From Streptomyces venezuelae (lineage in GTDB: Bacteria > Actinomycetota > Actinomycetes > Streptomycetales > Streptomycetaceae), in NCBI RefSeq assembly GCF_008642375.1, contig NZ_CP029194.1, forward strand, positions 4,944,501 to 5,008,500: a stretch of 64,000 nt of DNA, given 5' to 3'. The notes beneath the pieces are model-generated. The model did no database searches. It was not told the origin of the DNA and was given only the letters and a program-made list of their open reading frames with translations. Shown piece by piece: positions 16,901-24,670 of the stretch. Position numbers and translations under genes: made by a program. Numbering within the stretch: position 1 is the stretch's first letter; each line of letters opens with the position of its first letter.

Positions 16901-17434
16901 TCAGTTCAGGGGCAGAAGCATGATGATGTCGTCGCGGTCGTCACCGGGGGCGACCCGGATCGCGTCGGGGACGCGGCCGACCTCCTTGTAGCCGGCCTTG
17001 GCGTAGAAGCCGTCGACCCCGGTGCCGCCCCGGCAGGTCAGGCGGATCGCCTCGATCGCCTCGAAGCCGGCGGCGGTGCGGGCGGTCTCCTCGACGGCGG
17101 CCATGAGGGCGGCGCCGTACCCCTTGCCCTGGTGGCGGGGGTGGACCATCACCGTGTAGAGCCACACCCAGTGGGTCATCAGCGGGTGGGTGTTGAAGGT
17201 GAAGAAGGCGGTGGCGGCGACCTCGCCGTCCCCGTCGCGGCCGACCAGCAGGCGCGTACCGCCCTCGGTCATGGCGACGAGGTGCTTGAGCAGCGCGGGC
17301 CGGATCTCGTCGGGGGTCACGGGGGGTACAAAGCCGACGGCGCCGCCCGCGTTGGAGACGTCGGCCCAGAGGGAGAGCACGCCGTCGCGCAGGGTCCGGT
17401 CGACGGCCGGATCCACCTCGAACGTAAGGGTCAT
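16901..17434 (-). CDS. GNAT-family N-acetyltransferase
   Basis: 177-residue GNAT enzyme that transfers an acetyl group from acetyl-CoA. The core VWLYTVMVHPRHQGKGYGAALMAAVEE contains the Q/RxxGxG/A pyrophosphate-binding motif (RHQGKGYGAAL), and FYAKAGYKEVGRV is the usual C-terminal strand-helix. ATG 17434 begins directly after a short AT-rich gap. It is convergent with mqnE and divergent from the DUF4229 gene. The substrate cannot be predicted. Confidence 0.85.
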   Translation of the reverse strand: MTLTFEVDPAVDRTLRDGVLSLWADVSNAGGAVGFVPPVTPDEIRPALLKHLVAMTEGGTRLLVGRDGDGEVAATAFFTFNTHPLMTHWVWLYTVMVHPRHQGKGYGAALMAAVEETARTAAGFEAIEAIRLTCRGGTGVDGFYAKAGYKEVGRVPDAIRVAPGDDRDDIIMLLPLN

Positions 17435-17593
17435 GGAGAGATCTTACCTATTACCTGCTCTGTGGCTCAAGAGGTGTCGGTCCCACCCCGTCCAACCCCC
17501 CCCGCTCCCGGCGGGTGCCCCGGCCCGTGCTTCACTGGAGGCGCGCTCGTCCCGTATGGGAACTTTTCGGAACGGAAGAGTGGACTGACTGAC

Positions 17594-17860
17594 ATGCTCC
17601 GCTACTCGCTGATGCGGTTCGGCATCTTCGCCGGATGCTTCTTCGCCCTGTGGGGTCTCGTCTACGTCGGCGCGCTGCCGCGCGGCCTGGGCGACTCGAA
17701 CCTGCTCTGGGTGCTCGTCCTCGCCATCGTCGTCTCCGCCCCGCTCAGCTTCGTCCTCCTGCGCAAGGTGCGGGAGGAGGCGAGCGCCGAGGTCGTCGCG
17801 AAGGTCGACCGAGCGAAGGGCAGGCTGGCCTCGAACCGGTCCCAGGAGGACCTGCTGTAG
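17594..17860 (+). CDS. DUF4229-type small membrane protein
   Basis: 88-residue protein with two transmembrane segments (YSLMRFGIFAGCFFALWGLVY and LLWVLVLAIVVSAPLSFVLL) and a charged, probably helical, cytosolic C-terminus. It matches the actinobacterial DUF4229 pattern commonly found close to menaquinone genes. GGAAGAG lies about 13 bases upstream of ATG 17594. Function is unknown. A hairpin at 17897-17935 follows. Confidence 0.75.
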   Translation: MLRYSLMRFGIFAGCFFALWGLVYVGALPRGLGDSNLLWVLVLAIVVSAPLSFVLLRKVREEASAEVVAKVDRAKGRLASNRSQEDLL

Positions 17861-17896
17861 TGCCGTAAAGGCCGCGTAAGCTTCCTCACAGACATC

Positions 17897-17935
17897 CACC
17901 CCAGGTAGTGCCTTCCAAGGCTCTGGCCTGGGGTG
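17897..17935 (+). terminator. Hairpin terminator after DUF4229 gene
   Basis: A 9-bp stem, CACCCCAGG (17897-17905) pairing with CCTGGGGTG (17927-17935), encloses a 21-nt loop that can itself fold (GCCTTCCAAGGC). It is followed by TTCTGCGTTT. It sits 36 bp after the stop codon. Confidence 0.65.
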
Positions 17936-17982
17936 TTCTGCGTTTCAGAGGCGGAACGGCGCTCTCGCGCCCCAAAGAATGG

Positions 17983-18014
17983 CTTTGAGGATCTCAAAGT
18001 TCAAGTGTTAACGT
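17983..18014 (+). promoter_or_regulatory. Promoter with overlapping palindromic operator for the symporter leader
   Basis: CTTTGAG-GAT-CTCAAAG (17983-17999) is a perfect 7-bp inverted repeat. Inside it TTGAGG (17985-17990) fits a -35 element, and TAACGT (18009-18014), 18 bp further on, fits a -10 element. The predicted start of transcription falls at or next to the ATG of the leader peptide at 18022, so the leader mRNA would be leaderless. A protein bound to the palindrome would block the -35. This is inferred from spacing only. Confidence 0.55.
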
Positions 18015-18021
18015 GTTCGAC

Positions 18022-18129
18022 ATGACGACAGCAGTGCGCCCTTCTCATGCCGCGAGCACCCCGCTCGTGGCGCGCCTGCACGTCGATCTGTGCCGCTGTA
18101 TGTCCGCGGTCTGTTGCCGCGAGCTCTGA
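18022..18129 (+). CDS. Cys-rich upstream leader peptide (putative attenuator)
   Basis: 35-codon gene just upstream of the DAACS symporter. The product ends LHVDLCRCMSAVCCREL, with four Cys codons in the last 12 residues. The HVDL....SA.C pattern is that of the short actinobacterial leader peptides found before sulfur-metabolism genes; in mycobacteria such peptides couple ribosome stalling at Cys codons to downstream expression. There is no ribosome site, and a -10-like TAACGT lies 7 bases before the ATG, as expected for a leaderless transcript. The stop is 88 nt before the likely symporter start at 18218. Cys sensing here is inference. Confidence 0.75.
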   Translation: MTTAVRPSHAASTPLVARLHVDLCRCMSAVCCREL

Positions 18130-18217
18130 CCCGGCATCATGCAGCGGCCCGCGTGAAAGCGCGTGCGTGCCGCACCCCCGTCCCGTATTTCCCGATACGC
18201 ACCTGTGGAGTGTGTCT

Positions 18218-19564
18218 GTGTCCGCGTCCGCGACCACACCCGCGCAGAAGGCCCCGGCTTCCTCGCGCATACCGAAGGTCCCCTTCTGGGCCCAGATCAT
18301 CGCCGGTCTCGTCCTCGGCGCCCTGCTCGGCTGGATCGCCCGCAGCCAGGACGTCTCCTGGCTGAAGGAGACCCTCGGCCAGGTCGGCGACATCTTCGTC
18401 CAGCTGCTCAAGCTGGCCGTCGCCCCGCTCGTCTTCTTCGCGATCCTGGTCTCGATCACCAACCTGCGGAAGGTGAACAACGCCGCCAGGCTCGCCACCC
18501 GCACCCTGCTCTGGTTCATGATCACCTCGCTGATCGCGGTCGCCATCGGCCTCGCGATCGGCCTGATCACCAACCCGGGCTCCGGCACCGGCCTCACCCC
18601 GCAGGACGGCAAGCTGCCGAAGCGCGAGGGCTCCTGGATCGACTTCCTCACCGGCATCATCCCGACGGACGTCATCACGCCCTTCACCGAGCTGAACGTC
18701 CTCCAGATCGTCTTCATGGCCGCCGTCGCCGGCATCGCCGCCCTCAAGCTGGGCGACAAGGCCAAGCCGATCCTCACGCTCTCCGAGTCGATCCTGGAGC
18801 TCCTCCAGAAGGCCCTGTGGTGGGTCATCCGCCTCGCACCGCTCGGCACCGTCGGCCTCATCGGCTTCGCCATCGCCGACTACGGCTGGGAGCTGATCGG
18901 CAAGTACGCGACCTTCACCGCCGACGTCTACATCGGCTGCGCCCTGGTCCTCTTCGGCGTCTACCCGCTGCTGCTCGCGACGGTCGCCAAGGTCAACCCG
19001 ATCCAGTTCTTCAAGGGCGCCTGGCCCGCGATCCAGCTGGCCTTCGTCTCCCGCTCCTCGGTCGGCACCATGCCGGTCACCCAGAAGGTCACCGAGCGCC
19101 TCGGCGTCCCGAAGGAGTACGCCTCCTTCGCCGTCCCGTTCGGCGCCACGACCAAGATGGACGGCTGCGCCGCGATCTACCCGGCGCTCGCCGCGATCTT
19201 CATCGCGCAGATCTTCGACGTGCAGCTCGGCATCGGCGACTACCTGCTGATCGCCTTCGTCTCGGTCATCGGCTCGGCGGCCACCGCCGGTCTGACGGGC
19301 GCGACGGTCATGCTGACCCTCACCCTCTCCACCCTGGGCCTCCCCCTGGAGGGCGTCGGCCTGCTCATGGCGATCGACCCGATCCTCGACATGATCAGGA
19401 CGGCGACGAACGTCGCAGGCCAGGCGCTGATCCCGGTGATCGTCTCCGCCCGCGAGAAGATCCTCGACAAGACCGCGTACGACAACGCCTCCGCGTCCCC
19501 GATCGACGAGCTGGTCACGGTCGGCGGGACCGACGAGAAGGTCGCGGTCACGGCCGCCGCCTGA
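18218..19564 (+). CDS. Dicarboxylate/amino acid:cation symporter (DAACS), cystine-type candidate
   Basis: 448-residue membrane transporter of the DAACS (GltP/DctA/TcyP) family, taking up an anionic or amino-acid substrate with Na+ or H+. The Ser-rich reentrant-loop motif reads SRSSVGTMPVT. The second substrate motif reads GATTKMDGCAAIYP, where glutamate carriers have NMDGTA. The GCA-IYP form recalls cystine carriers (TcyP/YdjN) as I remember them. Eight or so membrane helices fit. GTG 18218 is favoured by GGAG 7 bases upstream; GTG 18212 is too close to that site. The Cys-rich leader 5-prime to it supports a sulfur amino-acid role, but dicarboxylate remains possible. Confidence 0.8.
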   Translation: MSASATTPAQKAPASSRIPKVPFWAQIIAGLVLGALLGWIARSQDVSWLKETLGQVGDIFVQLLKLAVAPLVFFAILVSITNLRKVNNAARLATRTLLWFMITSLIAVAIGLAIGLITNPGSGTGLTPQDGKLPKREGSWIDFLTGIIPTDVITPFTELNVLQIVFMAAVAGIAALKLGDKAKPILTLSESILELLQKALWWVIRLAPLGTVGLIGFAIADYGWELIGKYATFTADVYIGCALVLFGVYPLLLATVAKVNPIQFFKGAWPAIQLAFVSRSSVGTMPVTQKVTERLGVPKEYASFAVPFGATTKMDGCAAIYPALAAIFIAQIFDVQLGIGDYLLIAFVSVIGSAATAGLTGATVMLTLTLSTLGLPLEGVGLLMAIDPILDMIRTATNVAGQALIPVIVSAREKILDKTAYDNASASPIDELVTVGGTDEKVAVTAAA

Positions 19565-19602
19565 CCCCGCCGGGCCGTCCCGTACGGCTTGTCCTGAACC
19601 CC

Positions 19603-19637
19603 ACGTGCCCTCTGCCCCGTCCGGGCGGGGGGCACGT
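19603..19637 (+). terminator. Terminator after the symporter
   Basis: ACGTGCC (19603-19609) pairs with GGCACGT (19631-19637), and an inner GCCCCG/CGGGGC-type stem fills the loop. It lies 39 bp beyond the symporter stop and before the TetR gene. Confidence 0.7.
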
Positions 19638-19685
19638 AGTCTTCTGCGGGGCAGCCGGTTGATCTTGGAAACAGGGGTGGGTGCC

Positions 19686-20324
19686 ATGGGTGACGCGGTG
19701 AAGGCGCGACGGTTGCCGCGGGTCGTGCGGGAGCGGCAGATGGTGGACGCCGCCGTGCGGTGCTTCGCCCGGCAGGGGTACCAGGCGGCGTCCATGGACG
19801 AGATCGCCGAGCTCGCGGGCGTGTCCAAGCCGCTGGTCTATCTCTATCTGGGCTCCAAGGAGGAGCTGTTCACCGCCTGTATCCGGCGCGAGGCGGGCGC
19901 GCTGCTCGGGGCCGTGGCCGCCGGGGTCGAGGGGGCGGAGCTGCCGCCCGACGAGCGGCTCTGGGCGGGGCTGCTCGCCTTCTTCACGTACGCCGCCGAA
20001 CACCCGGACGCGTGGGTGGTGCTGAGCCTGCGGGCGCGGACGCAGGGGGAGCCGTTCGCCGGGGAGCTGGCGCGGATGCGGGACGAGGTCGTGGGCTTCG
20101 TGGCGGGGCTGATCGGGGAGGCCGCGCGGGAGGCGGGCGGGGTCGTCACCGGGCGGGACGTGGACGCGCTCGCGCAGGCGCTGGCGGGGTCCGCCGAGTC
20201 CCTGGCCACGTGGGCGAACGCGACGCCGGGGGTGACGGCGAAGGAGGCCGCCGCGACGCTGATGAACTTCGCGTGGGCCGGGCTCGGGAACCTCATGAAA
20301 AGCGAGCGCTGGTCTCCCCGTTGA
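19686..20324 (+). CDS. TetR-family transcriptional regulator
   Basis: 212-residue TetR regulator. The HTH region reads RERQMVDAAVRCFARQGYQAASMDEIAELAGVSKPLVYLYLGSKEELF, a near-consensus TetR_N domain. The C-terminal ligand domain is all-helical. ATG 19686 is used because the frame upstream lacks family similarity. It is followed after 98 bp by an acyl-CoA synthetase gene, and a TTAC/GTAA palindrome lies between them. It probably senses an acyl-CoA or fatty acid and controls that gene; this is inference. Confidence 0.88.
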   Translation: MGDAVKARRLPRVVRERQMVDAAVRCFARQGYQAASMDEIAELAGVSKPLVYLYLGSKEELFTACIRREAGALLGAVAAGVEGAELPPDERLWAGLLAFFTYAAEHPDAWVVLSLRARTQGEPFAGELARMRDEVVGFVAGLIGEAAREAGGVVTGRDVDALAQALAGSAESLATWANATPGVTAKEAAATLMNFAWAGLGNLMKSERWSPR

Positions 20325-20325
20325 G

Positions 20326-20343
20326 CCTTACCCCGCAGTAAGG
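20326..20343. promoter_or_regulatory. Candidate TetR operator before acyl-CoA synthetase
   Basis: CCTTAC-N6-GTAAGG is a perfect 6-bp inverted repeat that starts 2 bases after the TetR stop codon. TTAC...GTAA half-sites are common in operators of actinobacterial TetR proteins that govern fatty-acid genes. It lies about 80 bp before the synthetase start. Confidence 0.5.
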
Positions 20344-20422
20344 TTACCCGCTAGTCAAGGATCGCAGGGCTCAACGCACCGACGCACGACCTCAGTTCAT
20401 CGCGCAGACCGAGGAGCCGCAC

Positions 20423-22327
20423 GTGTCCGTCGCCACCGCCGCATCCGAGATCGAGCCGGTCGAGCCGCAGAAGGTGCTGGTGGACGGGCGGGTGCGGGAG
20501 GTCTCCGTCCCCGCCCTCGTGCCCCAGGTGCGCCGCGGCTCCCTCGCCGACCTGCCGTACGACAACGCCCGCCAGGACCCCGAGGCCGCCCTCTTCTCCC
20601 GGAAGGACGCGGACGGGCAGTGGTACGACGTCACCGCCGCGCGCTTCGCCGCCGACGTGCACGCCGTCGCCAAGGGGCTCATCGCCCACGGCCTGCGCCC
20701 CGGCGACCGGCTCGCCCTCATGGCCCGCACCACCTACGAGTGGACCCTGATCGACTTCGCCGCCTGGGCCGCCGGACTCGTCACCGTCCCCGTCTACCCC
20801 ACCTCCTCCGCCTTCCAGACCCGCTGGATCCTCCAGGACTCCGGCGCCGCCGCCTGCGTGGTCGAGGACCCCGAGCAGGCCCGGCTCGTCTCCGCCGAGC
20901 GGCGGCAGCTCCCCGGCCTCGCCCACCTCTGGGCCCTCGACACCGGCGCCGTCGACCTGCTCCGGCGGGCCGGCGCCCGGGTCGCCGACGAGGCCGTCAC
21001 CGCCCGGCGCGGCCTCCTCACCCCCGAGACCCTCGCCACCCTCGTCTACACCTCCGGCACCACCGGCCGCCCCAAGGGCTGCGCGCTCACCCACGCCAAC
21101 TTCTTCGCCGAGGTCGACAACGCCGTCCGGCTCCTCCACCCCGTCTTCGTCTCGGAGAGCGAGGAGCCCGCCGCCACCCTCCTCTTCCTGCCGCTCTCCC
21201 ATGTCTTCGGTCGGATGGTCGCCGTCGGCTGCGTGCGGGCCCGGGTCCGCGTCGGCCACGCCCCCTCCGTCGAGGGCGACGAACTCCTCTTCGACCTCGC
21301 CTCCTTCCGGCCCACCTTCCTCCTCGCCATCCCGTACGTCATGGAGAAGGTCTTCAACACCGCCCGCGCCACCGCCGAACGCGGAGGCAAGGCCGCCGCC
21401 TTCGACCGCGCCGCCACCATCGCCCGCAGATACGGCGGGAGTTCCGCGCCCTCGCTCGGGCTGCGTCTCGCGCGGGCGCTGTACGACCCGCTCGTCTACC
21501 GGCGGATCCGCACCGCGCTCGGCGGCCGGGTGAAGTACGTGATCAGCGGCGGCTCCCCGCTCGGCGCGCCGCTCGCCGAGTTCTTCGCGGGCGCGGGCGT
21601 CGCGGTCTTCGAGGGGTACGGGCTGACCGAGACCACGGCCGCCTCGACCGTCACCCCGCCGCGGCGGCCCCGCACCGGCACCGTCGGCTGGCCCCTGCCG
21701 GGCACGGCCGTCCGGATCGCCGACGACGGCGAGGTCTGGCTCAAGGGCGCCCACGTCTTCGCCGGGTACTGGGACGCCCAGCGCGGGGCGGCCGTGCCGT
21801 ACACCGACGACGGCTGGTTCCCCACCGGCGACCTGGGCTCGCTCGACGAGGACGGCTATCTGCGGATCACCGGCCGCAAGAAGGACATCCTCATCACCTC
21901 GGCCGGCAAGAACGTGGCCCCCGCCCCGCTGGAGGACTGGCTGCGCGCCCACCCGCTGGTCTCCCAGTGCATGGTCGTGGGCGACGACCGCCCGTACGTC
22001 ACGGCCCTGATCGCCCTCGACCACGAGGGCCTCACGCACTGGCGGCGGATGCGGCACAAGGACCATCTGGCGCTCTGGGAGCTGACCCGGGACGAGGAGC
22101 TGCTCGGCGCGGTCCAGCGGGCCGTGGACGACGCCAACCGGCTGGTCTCGCGGGCGGAGTCGATCCGCGCCTTCCGGCTCCTGACGACCGAGTTCTCGGA
22201 GCGCTCGGGCCATCTGACCCCGTCGCTGAAGCTCAAACGGCGGGCCGTGCTCCGGGACTTCGCGCGCGAGATCGACGAGATGTACGGGCCGGACGGGCCG
22301 GACGGGGCGGGGGGCGCCCTCCAGTGA
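20423..22327 (+). CDS. Long-chain fatty acyl-CoA synthetase (AMP-forming, FadD15-like)
   Basis: 634-residue adenylate-forming enzyme that activates a fatty acid to acyl-AMP and then acyl-CoA. The P-loop LVYTSGTTGRPKGCALTH lies near residue 206. GYGLTET is the A5-type motif, and WFPTGDLGSLDEDGYLRITGRKKDILITSAGKN contains the hinge and the ATP-ribose Asp. The length fits the long-chain (FadD15) class rather than the ~540-residue FadD3 class. GAGGAG precedes GTG 20423 by 6 bases. Regulation by the TetR gene just upstream is likely. No membrane segment. Confidence 0.9.
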   Translation: MSVATAASEIEPVEPQKVLVDGRVREVSVPALVPQVRRGSLADLPYDNARQDPEAALFSRKDADGQWYDVTAARFAADVHAVAKGLIAHGLRPGDRLALMARTTYEWTLIDFAAWAAGLVTVPVYPTSSAFQTRWILQDSGAAACVVEDPEQARLVSAERRQLPGLAHLWALDTGAVDLLRRAGARVADEAVTARRGLLTPETLATLVYTSGTTGRPKGCALTHANFFAEVDNAVRLLHPVFVSESEEPAATLLFLPLSHVFGRMVAVGCVRARVRVGHAPSVEGDELLFDLASFRPTFLLAIPYVMEKVFNTARATAERGGKAAAFDRAATIARRYGGSSAPSLGLRLARALYDPLVYRRIRTALGGRVKYVISGGSPLGAPLAEFFAGAGVAVFEGYGLTETTAASTVTPPRRPRTGTVGWPLPGTAVRIADDGEVWLKGAHVFAGYWDAQRGAAVPYTDDGWFPTGDLGSLDEDGYLRITGRKKDILITSAGKNVAPAPLEDWLRAHPLVSQCMVVGDDRPYVTALIALDHEGLTHWRRMRHKDHLALWELTRDEELLGAVQRAVDDANRLVSRAESIRAFRLLTTEFSERSGHLTPSLKLKRRAVLRDFAREIDEMYGPDGPDGAGGALQ

Positions 22328-22342
22328 AGGCGCCCGCTCTTC

Positions 22343-22591
22343 TCACACCGTGAGGGGCACCTCGTGGATCTCGTCGGCCTCGTGGCCCGTGCGGGCGTGG
22401 ACCCGCTGGACCGCCTCGGCCGACGGGCCGTGGGACAGGCAGTAGACCGTTCCGGACTCCGGATCGGCCCACGCTCTCTCGAAGTGGACTCCCTCGTCCT
22501 TCTCGACGGCGAGGTCGGCCTCGTGCGCCTCCTTGAGCTGGTCGGACGTGATGCCCACCATGCCCCGGTGTACGTCCATGTACGTCGCCAT
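22343..22591 (-). CDS. DUF4242-type small protein (nickel-binding family)
   Basis: 82-residue protein, starting MATYMDVHRGMVGITSDQLKEAH. It matches the DUF4242 family, which includes a structurally studied Streptomyces nickel-binding protein of the same length (recalled, not checked). His, Glu and Cys residues (MDVHRG, HFERAW, VYCLSHGPS) could bind metal. GGAGG precedes ATG 22591. It is the third gene of a minus-strand group behind the flavoprotein and the PNPOx-type gene, with a 35-bp gap. The biological role is unknown. Confidence 0.75.
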   Translation of the reverse strand: MATYMDVHRGMVGITSDQLKEAHEADLAVEKDEGVHFERAWADPESGTVYCLSHGPSAEAVQRVHARTGHEADEIHEVPLTV

Positions 22592-22626
22592 GGTTCTCAC
22601 ACCTCCACTTCCATGGTGCGCCGCCT

Positions 22627-23289
22627 TCACGGCCAGAGCAGCTCGCGGAGCCAGCCCGTGCCCGTCGCGGGGTCGCGGCGGTAGCGGAGGCGGAGGTGGC
22701 GGCGGCGGGCGTCGCCCTGGAAGAACTCGACCTCGGCCGGTTCGACCACGTAGAGCGTCCAGGTGGGGGAGGGCGCGTCCGGTTCCGCCTCGGCGCGCCG
22801 CCAGGCCGCCTCGCTCGCCGCCGCGAGGGTCTCGGGGGAGTCCAGGACCTCGCTCTGGCGGCCGACGAGCGCCGAGGCGAGGGCGCCGGTGGTGCGGGCG
22901 TGGAGGTCCTCGTACGCCTCCTCGGGGCTGCCGGTGGTGACGTGGCCCCGGATCCGGACCTGGCGGCCCTGGGCCGGCCAGTAGAAGCCGAGGGCGGCCT
23001 CGGGGCGGGCGGCGAGCTGGCGGCCCTTGGCACTGGTGGCGTGCGAGGCGAAGTGCCAGCCGCGCTCGTCGGCGTCGTGCAGCATCACCGTACGGACGTC
23101 GGGCCGGCCGGCCTCGTCCACGGTGGCCAGGGAGAGGGTGTGCGGCTCGGTCTGGCCGGCGGCGACCGCAGCCGTGAACCAGTCGTGGAAGAGGGAGAGG
23201 GGCTCGGGCGGGGCGCCCGCCGGGTCGAAGGAGGGGAGCTCGGTGTCCCAGACCCGGAGGGAGCGGAGGGCGTGGTGGAAGTCGGTCAT
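22627..23289 (-). CDS. Pyridoxamine 5'-phosphate oxidase-family protein
   Basis: 220-residue split-barrel flavoprotein with the layout of PdxH. The core reads HTLSLATVDEAGRPDVRTVMLHDADERGWHFASHATSAKGRQLAARPEAALGFYWPAQGRQVRIRGHV as two consecutive FMN-binding halves. The C-terminus ends in LRLRYRRD...WLRELLWP, similar to the PdxH C-terminal domain. The ATG overlaps the stop of the upstream FAD monooxygenase (ATGA), so the two are translationally coupled. True vitamin B6 function is uncertain because this context is catabolic or unknown. Confidence 0.75.
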   Translation of the reverse strand: MTDFHHALRSLRVWDTELPSFDPAGAPPEPLSLFHDWFTAAVAAGQTEPHTLSLATVDEAGRPDVRTVMLHDADERGWHFASHATSAKGRQLAARPEAALGFYWPAQGRQVRIRGHVTTGSPEEAYEDLHARTTGALASALVGRQSEVLDSPETLAAASEAAWRRAEAEPDAPSPTWTLYVVEPAEVEFFQGDARRRHLRLRYRRDPATGTGWLRELLWP

Positions 23290-24554
23290 GCGGTCACCGT
23301 AGGGCGCGGGGCCGCCGGAGCGCCGGTCGGCGCGGTGTAGTCCTCGATCGGGACCGCGTTGGCCGCCGACTGGATGCCGTCGCGGATCTTCTTCGCGATG
23401 AGGTTCTTCCAGGGGGTCTTCGGCAGGGTCCGCACCATGAGCATGCGCAGGGCGATCTTCCACTTCGAGTCGACGGTCATCTCCTTGACGAAGCCCTCGG
23501 CCATCCTCTGGTTCTGCTCGACGCCCGGCCGCATGCGCTCCTCGTAGCGGGCGAAGGCCACCGTGTGGTCGCCGCCGGCCCGGGCCAGCTCGCCCGCCAG
23601 GACGTAGGCGCCGGTGAGGGCGAGGCCGGTGCCCTGGCCGGAGGCGGGGGAGGCGCAGTGCGCGGCGTCGCCGAGCAGGACGACGCGCCCGCGTGACCAG
23701 CGGTCCATCTCGACGAGGGACATGGAGTCGAGGTAGAAGTCGTCGGCGTCGGCCGCGTGCTCCAGGAGCCGGGGGACCTCCCAGCCGTCGCCCGCGAAGG
23801 TGTCGGCGAGCAGCCGCTTCTGGCCGTTGACGTCCCGGAGGTCGTAGGGGACGTCCTCGGGGGCGGAGAAGACGAAGAGGTTCTTGGCGTCCGTCTCGCC
23901 GGAGGCGCTGTAGACGCAGAGCAGCTTCCGCGGGATCGCGTGGTACGTCTCCCAGCGGTCGAGGCCCAGGTGGTTGGGGGCGGTGAAGATGGAGATGTAC
24001 GCGCCGAGGTGGCGCTTGAACCGCTCCTCCGGACCGAAGGCGAGCTTCCGGGTGTTCGAGTGGAGCCCGTCGGCGCCGACGACGAGGTCGAAGCGGCGGA
24101 CGGTGCCGCTGTCGAAGGTCACGGTGACGCCGTCGGCGTCCTCCGTCAGGGCGCCGATGGAGTCGCCGAAGAGGTACTCGACGTCCTCGCGGGTCCGCTC
24201 GTACAGGATGCGGGCGAGGTCGCCGCGCATGATCTCGTCGTCCTCCTCGACGCGTCCGCCGAAGATGTCGGCGGGCAGCTCGCCGATGGTCCGGCCGGCG
24301 TCGTCGACGTACGAACCGCCGCGCATGTCCGTGGATTTGGCGCGGATCTCGTCGAGGATCCCCATCCGGCGGCAGATCTCGATCGCGGTGCCGCGGATGT
24401 CGACCTTGTAGCCGCCGGTGCGGAGCTCGGGGGCGCGCTCGACGACGGTGGGGGCGAAACCGTAGCGGTGCAGCCAGAGGGCGAGGGCAGGGCCGGCGAC
24501 GGAGGCGCCGGAGATGAGGACGGTCTTCGCGGCGGTCTTCGCGGTGCTGCTCAT
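23286..24554 (-). CDS. FAD-dependent monooxygenase (PHBH/UbiH-type)
   Basis: 422-residue class A flavin monooxygenase. The FAD-binding motif VLISGASVAGPALALWLHRYG is at the N-terminus with E-R (VVERAPE) after it. LVVGADGLHSNTRK is the DG motif. VVLLGDAAHCASPASGQGTGLALTGAYVLA is the GD motif. AAGGAG lies 8 bases before ATG 24554. It is the first gene of a three-gene minus-strand unit. Related enzymes hydroxylate aromatic or polyketide substrates; antibiotic-modifying members exist, but nothing here fixes the substrate. Confidence 0.88.
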   Translation of the reverse strand: MSSTAKTAAKTVLISGASVAGPALALWLHRYGFAPTVVERAPELRTGGYKVDIRGTAIEICRRMGILDEIRAKSTDMRGGSYVDDAGRTIGELPADIFGGRVEEDDEIMRGDLARILYERTREDVEYLFGDSIGALTEDADGVTVTFDSGTVRRFDLVVGADGLHSNTRKLAFGPEERFKRHLGAYISIFTAPNHLGLDRWETYHAIPRKLLCVYSASGETDAKNLFVFSAPEDVPYDLRDVNGQKRLLADTFAGDGWEVPRLLEHAADADDFYLDSMSLVEMDRWSRGRVVLLGDAAHCASPASGQGTGLALTGAYVLAGELARAGGDHTVAFARYEERMRPGVEQNQRMAEGFVKEMTVDSKWKIALRMLMVRTLPKTPWKNLIAKKIRDGIQSAANAVPIEDYTAPTGAPAAPRPTVTA

Positions 24555-24603
24555 GGCGGACTCCTTGTCGGTGGTGCGGGCGTCTCCTTGCCCGCACCGA
24601 TGA

Positions 24604-24645
24604 CTATACGGATGTCCTACACGACTGTCTATGACGCTTGTATAG
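24604..24645. promoter_or_regulatory. Promoter region of FAD monooxygenase operon with CTATAC/GTATAG half-sites
   Basis: An AT-rich island upstream of the FAD monooxygenase holds CTATAC (24604-24609) and GTATAG (24640-24645) as widely spaced inverted half-sites, plus CTAT...ATAG inside. This is typical of a repressor-controlled promoter. No regulator gene is adjacent. Confidence 0.4.
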
Positions 24646-24670
24646 ATTCTTGGGGGAGGGCTCCGGCGCC

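Noticed and set aside
23286..24554. Rifampicin/tetracycline-inactivating monooxygenase
   Set aside because: The class A flavin motifs are generic, and no antibiotic-specific residue can be identified by eye.
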